Below are positions 31,628 through 40,805 of a stretch of DNA of 64,000 nt, in pieces (positions within the stretch are counted from its first letter, which is position 1; every line of letters begins with the position of its first letter). The stretch comes from Paenibacillus sp. JCM 18996 (GTDB taxonomy: Bacteria > Bacillota > Bacilli > Paenibacillales > NBRC-103111): positions 15,545 through 79,544 of the forward strand of contig BBFE01000013.1 in NCBI GenBank assembly GCA_001313085.1. The letters run 5' to 3'. Under the pieces are notes generated by a model. The model was not told the origin of the DNA. It worked only from the letters and a program-made list of their open reading frames with translations, and searched no databases. The position numbers and the translations under genes were made by a program.

Positions 31628-32411
31628 CCGGAATCGATTCTCACATTCATTTGGATAAGTATGCGCCTGAAGAACAAGCGCACATACTGCAGGAGCTGCC
31701 TGATATCGGGATTGAGCAGCTTATTGCGGTTTCCATGGACCTCGCTTCCTGCCGAGACAATCTCACACTGCATCGTCAGCATCCGGGCAGAGTGAAGCCG
31801 GCGTTCGGCTTTCATCCGGAACAGCCGCTGCCGTCAGATGCGGAGATGGACGCACTGTTTCATTGGATGTCGGAGCACAGACGCGAGATGACAGCGGTCG
31901 GGGAAGTAGGTTTGCCATACTACATCCGCAAGGAAGCGGAACGCGAAGGCAGAAGCTTTGAACTTGCGTTTTACATCGGTCTGCTGGACAGATTCGCGGA
32001 ATTTGCCGCTGCTGAGCGGACGCCAATGGTGCTGCACGCGGTATATGAAGATGCGGATACAGCGTGTGATCTGCTCGAGAAGCATGGGGTGACGAAAGCC
32101 CATTTTCACTGGTTCAAAGGAAGCGCCTCCACCATCGACCGCATGAAGCGCAGCGGTTATTTCATCTCTTTCACGCCGGATATTTGGTATGAAGAGGAAA
32201 TCCGGAATCTCGCTGCGGCCTACCCGCTTGAGCTGATGATGGCTGAGACGGACGGGCTTGGCCGTTCGAAGGGCGTTTCCAAGGCGAAAGGACGCATCCC
32301 CGCATGATCGGCGAGGTCATACGCAAGATTGCCGAAATCAAGGGGATACCCTTCGAAGAAGCTCGGGACACGATCTACCAAAATACCTGCAGGTTCTATA
32401 ATATCCGCTAA
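31624..32411 (+). CDS. TatD-family metal-dependent hydrolase, frameshifted
   Basis: TIM-barrel hydrolase of the TatD/amidohydrolase group with metal ligands in IDSHIHLDKY, the acid in TAVGEVGLPYY, His in MVLHAVYEDA and HFHWFKGS, and a C-terminal Asp in MMAETDG. TatD proteins are DNases or phosphodiesterases, but this subgroup has a shorter, more divergent sequence. Corrected length about 262 residues; one break near 32263. It is translationally coupled to the thiamine transporter ATPase, so a link to thiamine salvage is possible although no reaction can be assigned from sequence. Confidence 0.82.
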
Positions 32412-32517
32412 AGCGGAAAAGAGGCCCTGTGGAAAACCCGGTTATTGGAGCGGCCAAGGCTGATTTTCACGCTTCTGAACCGGGCGAAGAAGATGAGAAC
32501 GTCCTAAACAATTACGG

Positions 32518-33419
32518 TTACCTGGCGGTGCTGAAATGCCGCCTTGCTTTGTCCACAAACTGGCGCGCCGCTTCGTTCAGGGCCGTTGTTTCGTTAAAGA
32601 TGAGCGAGGTCGTCCGCTTGGCGGATTCCAGCTCCGGTATGCTGCGCACGACCAGACGGTTCTCTTCCAGCATATCCTGCCGGACATACGATTTGGGCAG
32701 CAGAGTGGCTGCCTGGCAGGTCGAAACGAGACGGATAATCGCTTCGAACGAATCGATCTCCATTTTGACGTCGGGAAAAATGGCTGTGCGCATGAACAGC
32801 TCGTCTGTCAGCACGCGGTACCAAGTGCCTTTGGAGAAAAGGATCATGGACAGCTCATGCAGATCGCTCATTTCTATCGCTTTTTTTTGCGCATGGGGGT
32901 GGCCTTCCGGGAGCACCAGGCAGAGATGGTCGTCAAATAAAGGCATGCAGACCAGGCCGGGATGGTCGATAGTGGAGGCGAGCAGGCCGACATCCACCTT
33001 TTTTTTCTCTTTTACCATTGAGACGACTTCATGCGTTTTGCCGGTCAACACTTTAATGTCCGTATGAGGGGTCTCCGATGTGTAAACCGTTACAAGGTCG
33101 GGAAGAGTAGATTGCAGAGTGGTCAGCGAAGCGCCCAGGATGAAGGACCGGTTCGTTTTGGCCAGTTTATATTCATTGATGGATTGGAGAAAATTGCGCT
33201 GCATCCGGCGCGACTCTACGGCGAATTCGTAGCACAGCTCCCCGACCCGGGTGAGGATCAGCTTCTTGCCTTTGCGTTCGAACAGCTCTACGCCCAGTTC
33301 TTCTTCCAGCTTCCTTATTTTTTTCTCGAGAGGGCAGGCTGCGATAAATTCAAGATGGCTGAGGCTTTGTTTAAGCTTTCATGCTCGACTACGGTTGCGA
33401 ATACGTTCAAATTTTCCAT
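32518..33419 (-). CDS. LysR-family transcriptional regulator, frameshifted
   Basis: DNA-binding regulator with an N-terminal winged HTH (MENLNVFATVVEHESLNKAS, then LSQPALSRKIRKLEEELGV) and a C-terminal periplasmic-binding-like effector domain (FILGASLTTLQSTLPDLV onward). One extra A or T in the run near 33315 separates the HTH from the rest. Corrected length about 300 residues. Start ATG at 33419, preceded by AAGGAGAATAA. It is divergent from sdhCAB, sharing a 244-base upstream region, so sdhC or its own gene is the natural target; effector not known. Confidence 0.88.
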
Positions 33420-33663
33420 GCAGTTATTCTCCTTATGATCATTCGTTATAAGTAATTATACTAAATAAGCACTTCCATTATAAGCTACATAGAGGTACGA
33501 TATTAATGTCACTCGTTGTTCACAATTGGCAAAGCTTACATTTTTTTTGTCGAAATTATGAAGATTGGCGCAGAAGCTGCATTGACGCTTGTCTTAACGG
33601 GGAGTACAATGAATCATGGTTTTAACAGGCGTTTTATAATCAAGAGGAGGGAATCCATAAGAG

Positions 33664-34321
33664 ATGGCTGCAAATTCTTATTATTACCGCAAGCTTCACT
33701 CTTTGCTGGGTGTAATTCCGGTAGGCGCTTTTCTGGTCGAGCATTTATTGACGAATTACTCCGCGCGCAAAGGGCCAGAGGGTTTCACCGAGGCCGTTAA
33801 CTTTTTTGAACGGGCTGCCGCTGGTGTTCTTCCTGGAATTGTTTGGAATCTGGCTTCCGCTGCTGTACCATGGCGTCTACGGATTGTACGTCGCTTATAC
33901 GGCGCGCAACAACGTCACCAACTTCAGCTATTTCCGCAATCAAATGTTTATGCTTCAGCGTGTGACGGGGGTCATTACGTTTATTTTCGTTGTATGGCAT
34001 GTGTTCCAGACCCGCCTTCAGGTGGCGCTCGGCACTACTACCCACGCAGGGCTGGGCTTAACGATGCATGACATCGCCTCCAATCCGGTGTACTTCGTGC
34101 TTTACTGCATAGGTATTCTGTCGGCTACTTTCCATTTTAGCAACGGAATGTGGTCTTTCCTCGTTTCCTGGGGCGTCACTGTGGGACCCCGCGCTCAGCG
34201 CATTTCCAGCTATATCTGGATGGGCGTGTTCGTGATCATGGCGGTTATGTTTATCCTGTCTTTGACCGCGTTCATCGATCCTTCTTTTGCAAATACAACA
34301 GCTATGAATATAAAAGGGTAA
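33664..34321 (+). CDS. sdhC: Succinate dehydrogenase cytochrome b558 subunit, frameshifted
   Basis: Five-helix diheme membrane anchor of complex II in Gram-positive bacteria; passes electrons from SdhB to menaquinone. The start YYYRKLHSLLGVIPVGAF has the first heme-ligand His region; HVFQTRLQ, LLYHGVYGL and SATFHFSNGMW supply further His residues. Corrected length about 218 residues; one break in the T-run near 33806. The ATG at 33664 follows GAGGAGGGAATCC. Followed by sdhA after 15 bases; three-gene sdhCAB order is as in Bacillus. Confidence 0.94.
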
Positions 34322-34336
34322 AGGGTGTGAACAACA

Positions 34337-36096
34337 ATGGCTAATTCAAAAGTGATCGTAGTAGGCGGAGGCCTTGCGGGCCTGATGTCTACCATTAAAG
34401 CTGCGGAAGCCGGGGTTCACGTGGAGCTCTTCTCCCTGGTCCCGGTCAAAAGATCCCACTCCGTCTGCGCGCAGGGCGGCATTAACGGAGCGGTCAACAC
34501 CAAAGGCGAGGGCGACTCTCCTTGGGAGCATTTTGACGATACGGTTTACGGAGCGACTTCCTGGCCAACCAACCGCCGGTAAAAGCGCTGTGCGACGCGG
34601 CTCCCGGCATCATCCACCTGATGGACCGGATGGGCGTTATGTTCAACCGTACTCCGGAAGGACTGCTCGATTTCCGCCGTTTCGGGGGAACGAAGTATCA
34701 CCGTACTGCGTTTGCCGGAGCGACTACAGGACAGCAGCTGCTGTATGCGCTCGATGAGCAGGTCCGCCGTTGGGAGACCGCCGGTCTGGTGACCAAGCGC
34801 GAGCATTGGGAGTTTCTGGGCGCGATCATCGACGACGACGGCGTTTGCCGCGGAGTATCCGCGCAGGATTTGCGCAGCATGGAAATTCATACTTTCTCTT
34901 CCGATGCGGTCATTTTGGCGACAGGCGGCCCCGGCATTATTTTCGGCAAATCGACCAACTCGGTGATCAATACGGGTACAGCGGCTTCCGCAGTTTACCA
35001 GCAGGGTGTTTACTACGCGAACGGAGAATTCATTCAGATTCACCCTACGGCCATTCCCGGAGACGACAAGCTGCGCTTGATGTCCGAATCGGCGCGCGGT
35101 GAGGGCGGACGGATCTGGACCTATAAAGACGGCAAGCCTTGGTACTTCCTTGAAGAAAAAATACCCCGCATACGGAAACCTCGTACCCCGTGACATCGCA
35201 ACCCGTGAGATTTTCTCGGTCTGTATAGACCAGAAGCTCGGAATCAACGGCGAGAACATGGTGTATCTCGATCTTTCCCATAAGGATCCGAAGGAACTGG
35301 ATGTGAAGCTGGGCGGGATTATCGAAATCTATGAGAAATTCATGGGCGACGATCCGCGTAAAATTCCGATGAAAATCTTCCCTGCGGTCCATTACTCGAT
35401 GGGCGGCATGTGGGTAGATTACAACCAGATGACCAATATTCCGGGACTGTTCGCTGCCGGAGAATGCGAATACCAATACCATGGCGCGAACCGTTTGGGT
35501 GCGAACTCGCTTGTTTCTGCGATTTACGGAGCATGGTGGCCGGACCGAAAGTGGCCGAGTATATCAAAGGGTTGGATAAACATGCGGAAGACATCTCTTC
35601 CTCGGTGTTTGACAGAGAGAAGAAGAGACAAACCGATAAATACGAAGGCCTGCTGGCAATGGACAAAGGCTCCGAGAACGCCTATGTTATCCATAAAGAG
35701 CTGGGCGAGTGGATGAACAACAATATGACGGTCGTACGCTTCAATGACAAGCTCCAGCTGACACTGGACAAGATCCAGGAGCTGAAGCAAAGATACGGCA
35801 ATATTTCCATGACGGATACTGCCCGCTGGAACAATCAAGGCGTAGCGTTTACCCGCCAGCTGTGGAATATGCTTGAATTGGCGCAAGCGATGACAAAGGG
35901 CGCTTTGCTGCGGAATGAAAGCCGAGGAGCGCACTACAAGCCGGAATTCCCTGAACGCGATGATGAGAACTTCCTGAAGACGACCAAAGCCAAATGGACT
36001 CCGGACGGTCCGCAAATCAGCTATGAAGATGTGGATGTTTCTTTGATCCCGCCTCGCAAGCGCGACTATACAACAGACAAGAAAGGAGGTCATTAA
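34337..36096 (+). CDS. sdhA: Succinate dehydrogenase flavoprotein subunit, frameshifted
   Basis: Catalytic subunit of complex II, oxidising succinate to fumarate with covalently bound FAD. The N-terminus has VIVVGGGLAGLMSTIKAAEA; the covalent-FAD region reads VKRSHSVCAQGGINGAVNTK with the His; substrate residues appear in HPTAIPGDDKLRLMSESARG and VHYSMGGMWVDYNQMTNIPG; FAD end motif FAAGECEYQYHGANRLGANS. Corrected length about 585 residues. Breaks near 34558, 35162 and 35536. Separated from sdhB by 2 bases. Confidence 0.95.
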
Positions 36097-36098
36097 TC

Positions 36099-36869
36099 AT
36101 GGCTGAAGCACAAACAGCGAACAGAACTGTAAAGTTTGTGGTCACACGTCAAGATTCTCCTGAAACCAAGCCTTACACCGAAGAATTTGAACTTGCCTAC
36201 CGTCCCAATATGAACGTCATTTCCGCATTGATGGAAATTCAACGGAATCCCAAGACTGCGAGCGGCAGCAAGACGACTCCGGTGTGCTGGGAATCCAACT
36301 GTCTTGAGGAAGTGTGCGGCGCCTGCTCCATGGTGATCAACGGCAGGCCGCGCCAGGCTTGTACCGCACTGATCGATAAGCTGGAGCAGCCGGTCCGCAT
36401 CGCCCCGATGAGCACCTTCCCTGTCGTCCGCGACCTTGTCATCGACCGGAGCAGAATGTTCAACGCTTTGAAGAAAGTGAAAGCCTGGATTCCAATCGAC
36501 GGTACCTACGATCTCGGTCCCGGACCAAGAATGGCCGAGTCCAAACGGCAGTGGGCTTACGAACTGTCCAAATGTATGACCTGCGGCGTTTGCCTGGAAG
36601 CCTGCCCGAACGTAAACGAGAAAACCTCGTTCATCGGGCCTGCGGCAATCTCGCAAGTGCGCTTGTTCAATGCTCACCCGACGGGCGAGATGAACAAGGA
36701 AGAGCGTCTGGACGCACTGATGGAAGACGGCGGCATCGAGGGCTGCGGCAACTCGCAAAACTGCGTACGCTCCTGTCCGAAGGGTATTCCTTTGACAACT
36801 TCCATTGCCGCAATGAACAAAGATACAACAAAACATCTGTTCAAAAAAATGGCTCGGAATGTAATATAG
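36099..36869 (+). CDS. sdhB: Succinate dehydrogenase iron-sulfur subunit
   Basis: Electron-transfer subunit of complex II with three Fe-S clusters. The 2Fe-2S site is in CWESNCLEEVCGACSMVING, the 4Fe-4S site in CMTCGVCLEACPN, and the 3Fe-4S site in CGNSQNCVRSCPKGIPL. Length 256 residues, normal. It is intact in this sequence, despite a natural seven-A stretch near its end that codes KKM. Final gene of sdhCAB; its last codons are the first unit of a 35-bp tandem repeat. Confidence 0.97.
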   Translation: MAEAQTANRTVKFVVTRQDSPETKPYTEEFELAYRPNMNVISALMEIQRNPKTASGSKTTPVCWESNCLEEVCGACSMVINGRPRQACTALIDKLEQPVRIAPMSTFPVVRDLVIDRSRMFNALKKVKAWIPIDGTYDLGPGPRMAESKRQWAYELSKCMTCGVCLEACPNVNEKTSFIGPAAISQVRLFNAHPTGEMNKEERLDALMEDGGIEGCGNSQNCVRSCPKGIPLTTSIAAMNKDTTKHLFKKMARNVI

Positions 36870-36962
36870 ATCAGAGAAGCCTCAGACTGTCGAATGTAAT
36901 AAACATCAAAGAAGCCTCAGACCGCCCAATGTAATAAACATCAAAGAAGCCGCAGACTTTTA
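36858..36962 (+). repeat. 35-bp tandem repeat, three units, spanning the end of sdhB
   Basis: AATGTAAT recurs at 36858, 36893 and 36928, exactly 35 bases apart, each time followed by an A-rich piece and AGAAGCC-CAGAC. The first unit includes the sdhB stop; the third merges with the terminator stem. Confidence 0.85.
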
Positions 36963-36978
36963 GTGTCTGCGGCTTTTC
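36944..36978 (+). terminator. Rho-independent terminator of sdhCAB
   Basis: AGCCGCAGAC pairs with GTCTGCGGCT around a TTTTAGT loop, followed by TTTTCTT. The left arm is the third copy of the 35-bp repeat. Confidence 0.9.
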
Positions 36979-37005
36979 TTAAACTGAAAGGAGCCTCGTA
37001 TCCAT

Positions 37006-37524
37006 ATGAAGAAGAGACCGCAATCAGGAACCGATTATTCGCCGCAATTTGAAGCTTACGTCAGCAAAATGCCGGAGGGGGAGCTGCCGGATATTCTCAT
37101 CGAGCAGTCCAGGGAAACGGTGAATCTCTTCCTGGGCTTGACGCATGAGCAGGCCAATCACCGGTACGCGCCGGATAAATGGAGCGTCAAAGAAGTGCTC
37201 GGGCACATGGCGGATACGGAGCGTGTGATGAGCTACCGTCTCCTGCGTATTGCGCGCGGCGATCAAACGCCTCTGGCGGGTTTTGAAGAGAACCTGTTCG
37301 TGAACGGGGCGGATTTCGGCAGACTCTCGTTAGAGGAGCTGTTGCAGAATTACGAAGCGGTGCGTCAAGCTACGTTGACTTTGATAAAAGGCATGCCGGA
37401 AGAAGCCTGGACACGCCGCGGCTTCGCCAATGGCCATGAAATTACCGCACAGGCGCTTGCGTTCATTATTGCCGGCCATGAGCTGCACCACAAGCAGATC
37501 GTTCAGGAGCGGTACTTATCGTAA
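37006..37524 (+). CDS. DinB/YfiT-family putative metal-dependent protein
   Basis: A 172-residue four-helix-bundle protein of the DinB superfamily (YfiT-like). The three metal-ligand positions are visible: His in EVLGHMADTERVM and the paired His in AGHELHHKQIVQ, with WSVKEVLGHM the family hallmark. Many relatives in bacilli are bacillithiol-dependent S-transferases, a known property of the family, but the substrate here is not determinable. Start ATG after GGAGCCTCGTATCC is a moderate RBS. Intact; transcribed alone after the sdh terminator. Confidence 0.85.
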   Translation: MKKRPQSGTDYSPQFEAYVSKMPEGELPDILIEQSRETVNLFLGLTHEQANHRYAPDKWSVKEVLGHMADTERVMSYRLLRIARGDQTPLAGFEENLFVNGADFGRLSLEELLQNYEAVRQATLTLIKGMPEEAWTRRGFANGHEITAQALAFIIAGHELHHKQIVQERYLS

Positions 37525-37563
37525 CAGCACCGTGGGGCCAACTCCCTATTTTTTTTACAGGAC

Positions 37564-37770
37564 GTGGGTCAGCCTCAAAAGATGGTGACATACGAGCGGC
37601 ATCAACAAGCTGCCGTCTTCGGAGCCGCTGTTTCTTACGGCAACCGGCTTCATCGGGGACGGCCAGGCGGATGTGAAGCATCACGGAGGAAAGGACAAGG
37701 CGGTATGTGTGTATTGTGCTGAGCACTATCCCTATTGGCGGCAAGAACGAATATATTTAACGAGAAAGAA
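37564..37770 (+). pseudogene. MOSC-domain protein remnant (YflK-like N-terminus)
   Basis: Two frames together read VGQPQKMVTYE, then SGINKLPSSEPLFLTATGF and GDGQADVKHHGGKDKAVCVY, which is the start of YflK-type MOSC proteins (molybdenum-cofactor sulfurase-like). Only about 65 of the usual 220 residues remain; the sequence stops matching after EHYPYW and runs into a long hairpin. There is no ribosome site. So this is a truncated relic, not just a sequencing break. Confidence 0.6.
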
Positions 37771-37773
37771 AAA

Positions 37774-37838
37774 AACCGCCTGCCGGGCTTTACAAAGTGC
37801 AGGTCACTTTGCAAAGCCCGGCAGGCGGTTAATTTTTT
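37774..37838. terminator. Long perfect-stem hairpin, bidirectional terminator
   Basis: Arms of about 25 bases (AACCGCCTGCCGGGCTTT and its complement, extended by AAAGTG/CACTTT) around a 5-base loop, with As before and eight Ts after. Longer than any other terminator in the window. Confidence 0.85.
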
Positions 37839-37925
37839 TTGTGCTTTGCATATATTCGACTTTAGTCATCGTTGCATCATGATCCTGTTCAATCAACTTC
37901 ATCCTTCGATTCATCTTCTTTAAGT

Positions 37926-38157
37926 TTACACTGGTTTCCGAATGAAAATGTGTAGCGTTTCCTTTACCTCTTTGACTTCATCGGCTAGCTGATCGATTTT
38001 GGCATTACTGGCTGCCTACATCTCGAAGAGCTGATCGATTTTGGCATTGCTGGCCGTCTGCATCTCGTACAGTTCCTCAAGTTTCGCATTATTTGTTGCT
38101 TGCATTTTTTTATAAGGCTGGTTATCATCTCTTCTATGCGATGCAATGAATCGGACA
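37926..38157 (-). pseudogene. Small coiled-coil protein gene with 15-residue repeats, inactivated
   Basis: The minus strand encodes MSDSLHRIEEMITSLIK, then after an extra A (run at 38104-38110) MQATNNAKLEELYEMQ, TASNAKIDQLFEM, a TAG stop, AASNAKIDQLADEVKEVKET and a final stop. The unit A-S-N-A-K-I-D-Q-L-F-E-M-Q-T/A is repeated with a 45-bp period; the TAG sits where CAG is expected. Coiled-coil, possibly a phage- or chemoreceptor-like accessory. No partner seen. Confidence 0.55.
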
Positions 38158-38255
38158 TTTTGACAGCTCCAGAAGACAGGATAGGCACATTATATCAAAT
38201 TTGGTGCGGCATGGCACGGCAGCCACTTCAACCCTGAACACCCCACAGACTAACA

Positions 38256-38433
38256 GGAAAAGCTCCTGCTAATCTTGCCCGGATGCGCTCTTGTGGATCC
38301 TTTTGCGGGAATAGCTCCAGTTAATTTTGCAGAAAATGCTTTTTTGTGTAGTCAACGTGCCGATTTACATGGACAAATTCCCGTTAAATCAGATATGTAA
38401 ATGTAAAAAAAAGTAGATTAGATGGAGCTTTTC
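38256..38433. repeat. Intergenic element, copy X: four motif units spaced 52/63/52
   Basis: Motif GGAAnAGCTCC-like units lie at 38256, 38308 and 38371, with an inverted unit at 38423; most are followed by a T-T-A-A-T-like stretch (for example CCAGTTAATTTTG). The region from 38158 to 38469 holds no gene. The same spacing occurs at 60536-60711. Confidence 0.55.
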
Positions 38434-38469
38434 CTGCAACTTGATGCGAAACCGTACGCTCTGCGTACT

Positions 38470-39470
38470 TTAGTTCGATTTAGCAAAGCGTGTTGTTCCC
38501 ACCAAGTCCTTTTCCTCAACTTCCTGCTGTTTCTCCTCTTCCTGCTTGCGCAAAAAAACTCCCTTCCGTACTCCCCGTGCGGATGAATGTTTGCGTGCTC
38601 CATCTGGATGGTGGAATGCCCGATACCGTATTTTTTTGCGTCAGCACTTCGTTGATTGCCAGGATAATGCAGAACGGCTGGATTTTTTTCATCGACAAAT
38701 ACGTGCGCGGTCAAGGAATAGTGATCGGACGAAACAGCCCATAGATGCATCTCGTGCACGTCCTCCACACCCTCGACTTCTCCTATAGCTGCGCGGATTT
38801 CATCAAGGTTAAAATGGGCGGGAACGGACTCCATCAGAATCAGATAGGATTCTTTAAGGATTTTGATGCCCCCGGTGAAAATGATGCCTCCAATTACGAT
38901 CGAGACAAGAGGATCGAAGAACTGCAAACCTGTAAAATAAATAACGATCGCCGACACGATAACTCCGACAGAGCTGAGCAGATCGCCGAAAAAAGTGCCA
39001 CAGCGCGCTCTGCACATTGAGATTCTCTTCTTCTTTCATAGAACGGCTCAGCACTATAGTAAGCACCAGATTGACGACAAAGCCGATGGAGGAGATCGTC
39101 AGCATCAGGCCCAGTTCAATCGGCTGGGGCGAAATAAAGCGCAAGATTCCTTCAATGAAAATACCTATGGCGATAATCGCCAGCGCCAGCCCGTTGAGGA
39201 AGGAAGCGACAATTTCAAACCGGAGGTACCGAATGTGTACCGGGCATTGGGAGGCCATGAAGCCATATAGATGGCGAACATGCTCAGTCCTAAAGCGATG
39301 ACATCGGATATCATGTGGGCGGAATCGGACAGCAGAGCCAAAGAATTCGAAAGCAAGCCGCCGACAATTTCCACTATAGTGAAGAATAGAGTAATAAGAA
39401 GTGTGGTCCACAACGTTTTCTTGGACCTGCTTTGTTCCTTTACATGAGATAGGTGGTGGTAATCGTACAT
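38470..39470 (-). CDS. Cation diffusion facilitator (CDF) metal exporter, frameshifted
   Basis: Zn2+/Cd2+/Co2+-type metal/proton antiporter of the CzcD group. It has a short His-bearing N-terminus (MYDYHHLSHVKEQ), TM2 with NSLALLSDSAHMISDVIALG (the HxxxD metal site), TM5 GTFFGDLLSSVGVIVSAIVI with the second HxxxD-like site, and a C-terminal ferredoxin-like domain with VEDVHEMHLWAVSS. Corrected length about 333 residues. Breaks near 39235, 39000, 38636, 38553 and 38520. The raw frame runs on to 38418; corrected, it ends at 38470 with GTTRFAKSN. Confidence 0.9.
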
Positions 39471-39670
39471 ATGCAGCCTGCTCTCCGTTAATTTTGAAAA
39501 GGATTATGCCCTGAATTATACGATACCTCGCAGCCTCCCTGCAAATGAGTGATAATTATTTTTTTTGTCTCGAACCGTTGACGGATGCAAAAATATATGG
39601 TTAAATTTATACAATTAGAAATTTAACTAAATATAAAACTTGATCTCGTTTGCAAGAGAAGGAGGGGGCC

Positions 39671-39956
39671 ATGTCCTTACAGCTCGTGTTTAAAGCATTG
39701 TCGGACCCGACGCGAAGAAAAAAATACTCGATCTGCTCAAGGAACGGGATTTGACTGCTGGGGAAATCGCGGATCATTTTCAAATGACGAAGCCCAGCAT
39801 CTCCAATCACTTGAATTTGCTCAAGCAGGCGGAGCTGGTATGGGACGAAAGGAAGGGGCAGCACATTATGTATTCTTTGAATACGACGATTTTTTTCAGG
39901 ATGTGATGAAGTGGGCTATGCAGTATTATCAAACAGAAGGGAAGGAAACGAAATGA
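39671..39956 (+). CDS. sdpR: ArsR-family autorepressor SdpR-like, frameshifted
   Basis: Winged-helix repressor of about 94 residues. It starts MSLQLVFKALSDPTRRKILD in the corrected frame and has the HTH AGEIADHFQMTKPSISNHLN, close to B. subtilis SdpR, an autorepressor that is inactivated when SdpI sequesters it at the membrane. Breaks in the A-run near 39720 and in the T-run near 39893. ATG at 39671 follows GGAGGGGG. Its stop overlaps the next gene (ATGA). Confidence 0.88.
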
Positions 39957-40595
39957 GAAAATACGGAATACCTCTGATTCTGCTTTTGGCGGCGGCAGTG
40001 ATTTCCTTGTGGAGCTACCCGAAGCTTCCTGATAATGTAGCCACCCACTGGGGAATGAATATGCAGCCCAACGGCTATTCACCGCGCTGGCAGGCGGTTC
40101 TGATTATGCCGGTGACGATGATCGCGATCTATCTGGTTTTTTGTACTGATCCCTGTGCTCGATCCCAAGAAAGGCAATTACGCCAGATTCAAGTCCGGGC
40201 TGGACACGGTGATGAACGGGACGCTGTTGCTGCTGTTAATCGGCCATACCACCATCATCGCTTACGGATTGGGCTATCCAGTGGACGTGTCCACCATCAT
40301 GGCAGTTACGGTGGGCTTGCTGTTTGTGCTCATAGGCAATGTCATGCCCCGTTTCCAGGCGAACTATTTCGTCGGTGTCCGCACTCCGTGGACTCTGGCG
40401 AACGAAGAAGTATGGAGAAAGACCCATCATCTTGGCGGCTGGAGCTTTGTGCTCGGCGGGCTTGCCGTTATCTGCACCGCGTTCCTCGGCGCCGCCGTCC
40501 AGTTTACGGCGATTGTTTCCGTAGCCCTGTTGACAGCAATCATAACCCTGGCAGGATCAAACTATTATTATAAACGGGAAACACGCGGGAATTAG
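39953..40595 (+). CDS. sdpI: SdpI-family integral membrane protein (immunity/signal), frameshifted
   Basis: Membrane protein with the N-terminal DUF1648 motif YPKLPDNVATHWGMNMQPNG and the C-terminal SdpI domain (GNVMPRFQANYFVGVRTPWTLANEEV, seen in pieces). In B. subtilis SdpI gives immunity to the SdpC toxin and binds SdpR. Corrected length about 214 residues, one break near 40140 (T6 run). Coupled to sdpR by an ATGA overlap. No SdpC toxin or SdpAB maturation genes are visible nearby, so the role here could be general stress signalling. Confidence 0.88.
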
Positions 40596-40714
40596 GATTC
40601 GTGAACCGTTTCCATTTTTTGTTACACAAATGAAATGTTTCTGTTATGGTTCCATAATATTGATCGGGTACTATAATAACCAAGACCCCCTTTTTTTAAT
40701 ATATAAACCTTGCA

Positions 40715-40745
40715 GGACCTGCCCGTTGCAGGTCCACTTTTTTTT
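40715..40745 (+). terminator. Terminator after sdpRI
   Basis: GGACCTGC and GCAGGTCC with a 5-base loop, followed by AC and eight Ts. Confidence 0.85.
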
Positions 40746-40756
40746 GCCCCGGAAAC

Positions 40757-40779
40757 AAAAAAAACCGCCCTAAGGCGGT
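40757..40779 (-). terminator. Terminator of the histidinol-phosphatase gene
   Basis: On the minus strand ACCGCC/GGCGGT with a 4-base loop ends in eight Ts, about 27 bases after the corrected stop. Confidence 0.8.
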
Positions 40780-40805
40780 CTCCTGACGATGTGCAGCGTC
40801 AATGT

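Noticed and set aside
32429..33067. A 212-codon plus-strand open frame
   Set aside because: It is antisense to the LysR regulator, whose HTH and effector domain are clear on the minus strand.
36858..36962. CRISPR array
   Set aside because: The 35-bp units are contiguous with no unique spacers, include sdhB coding bases, and there are no cas genes.
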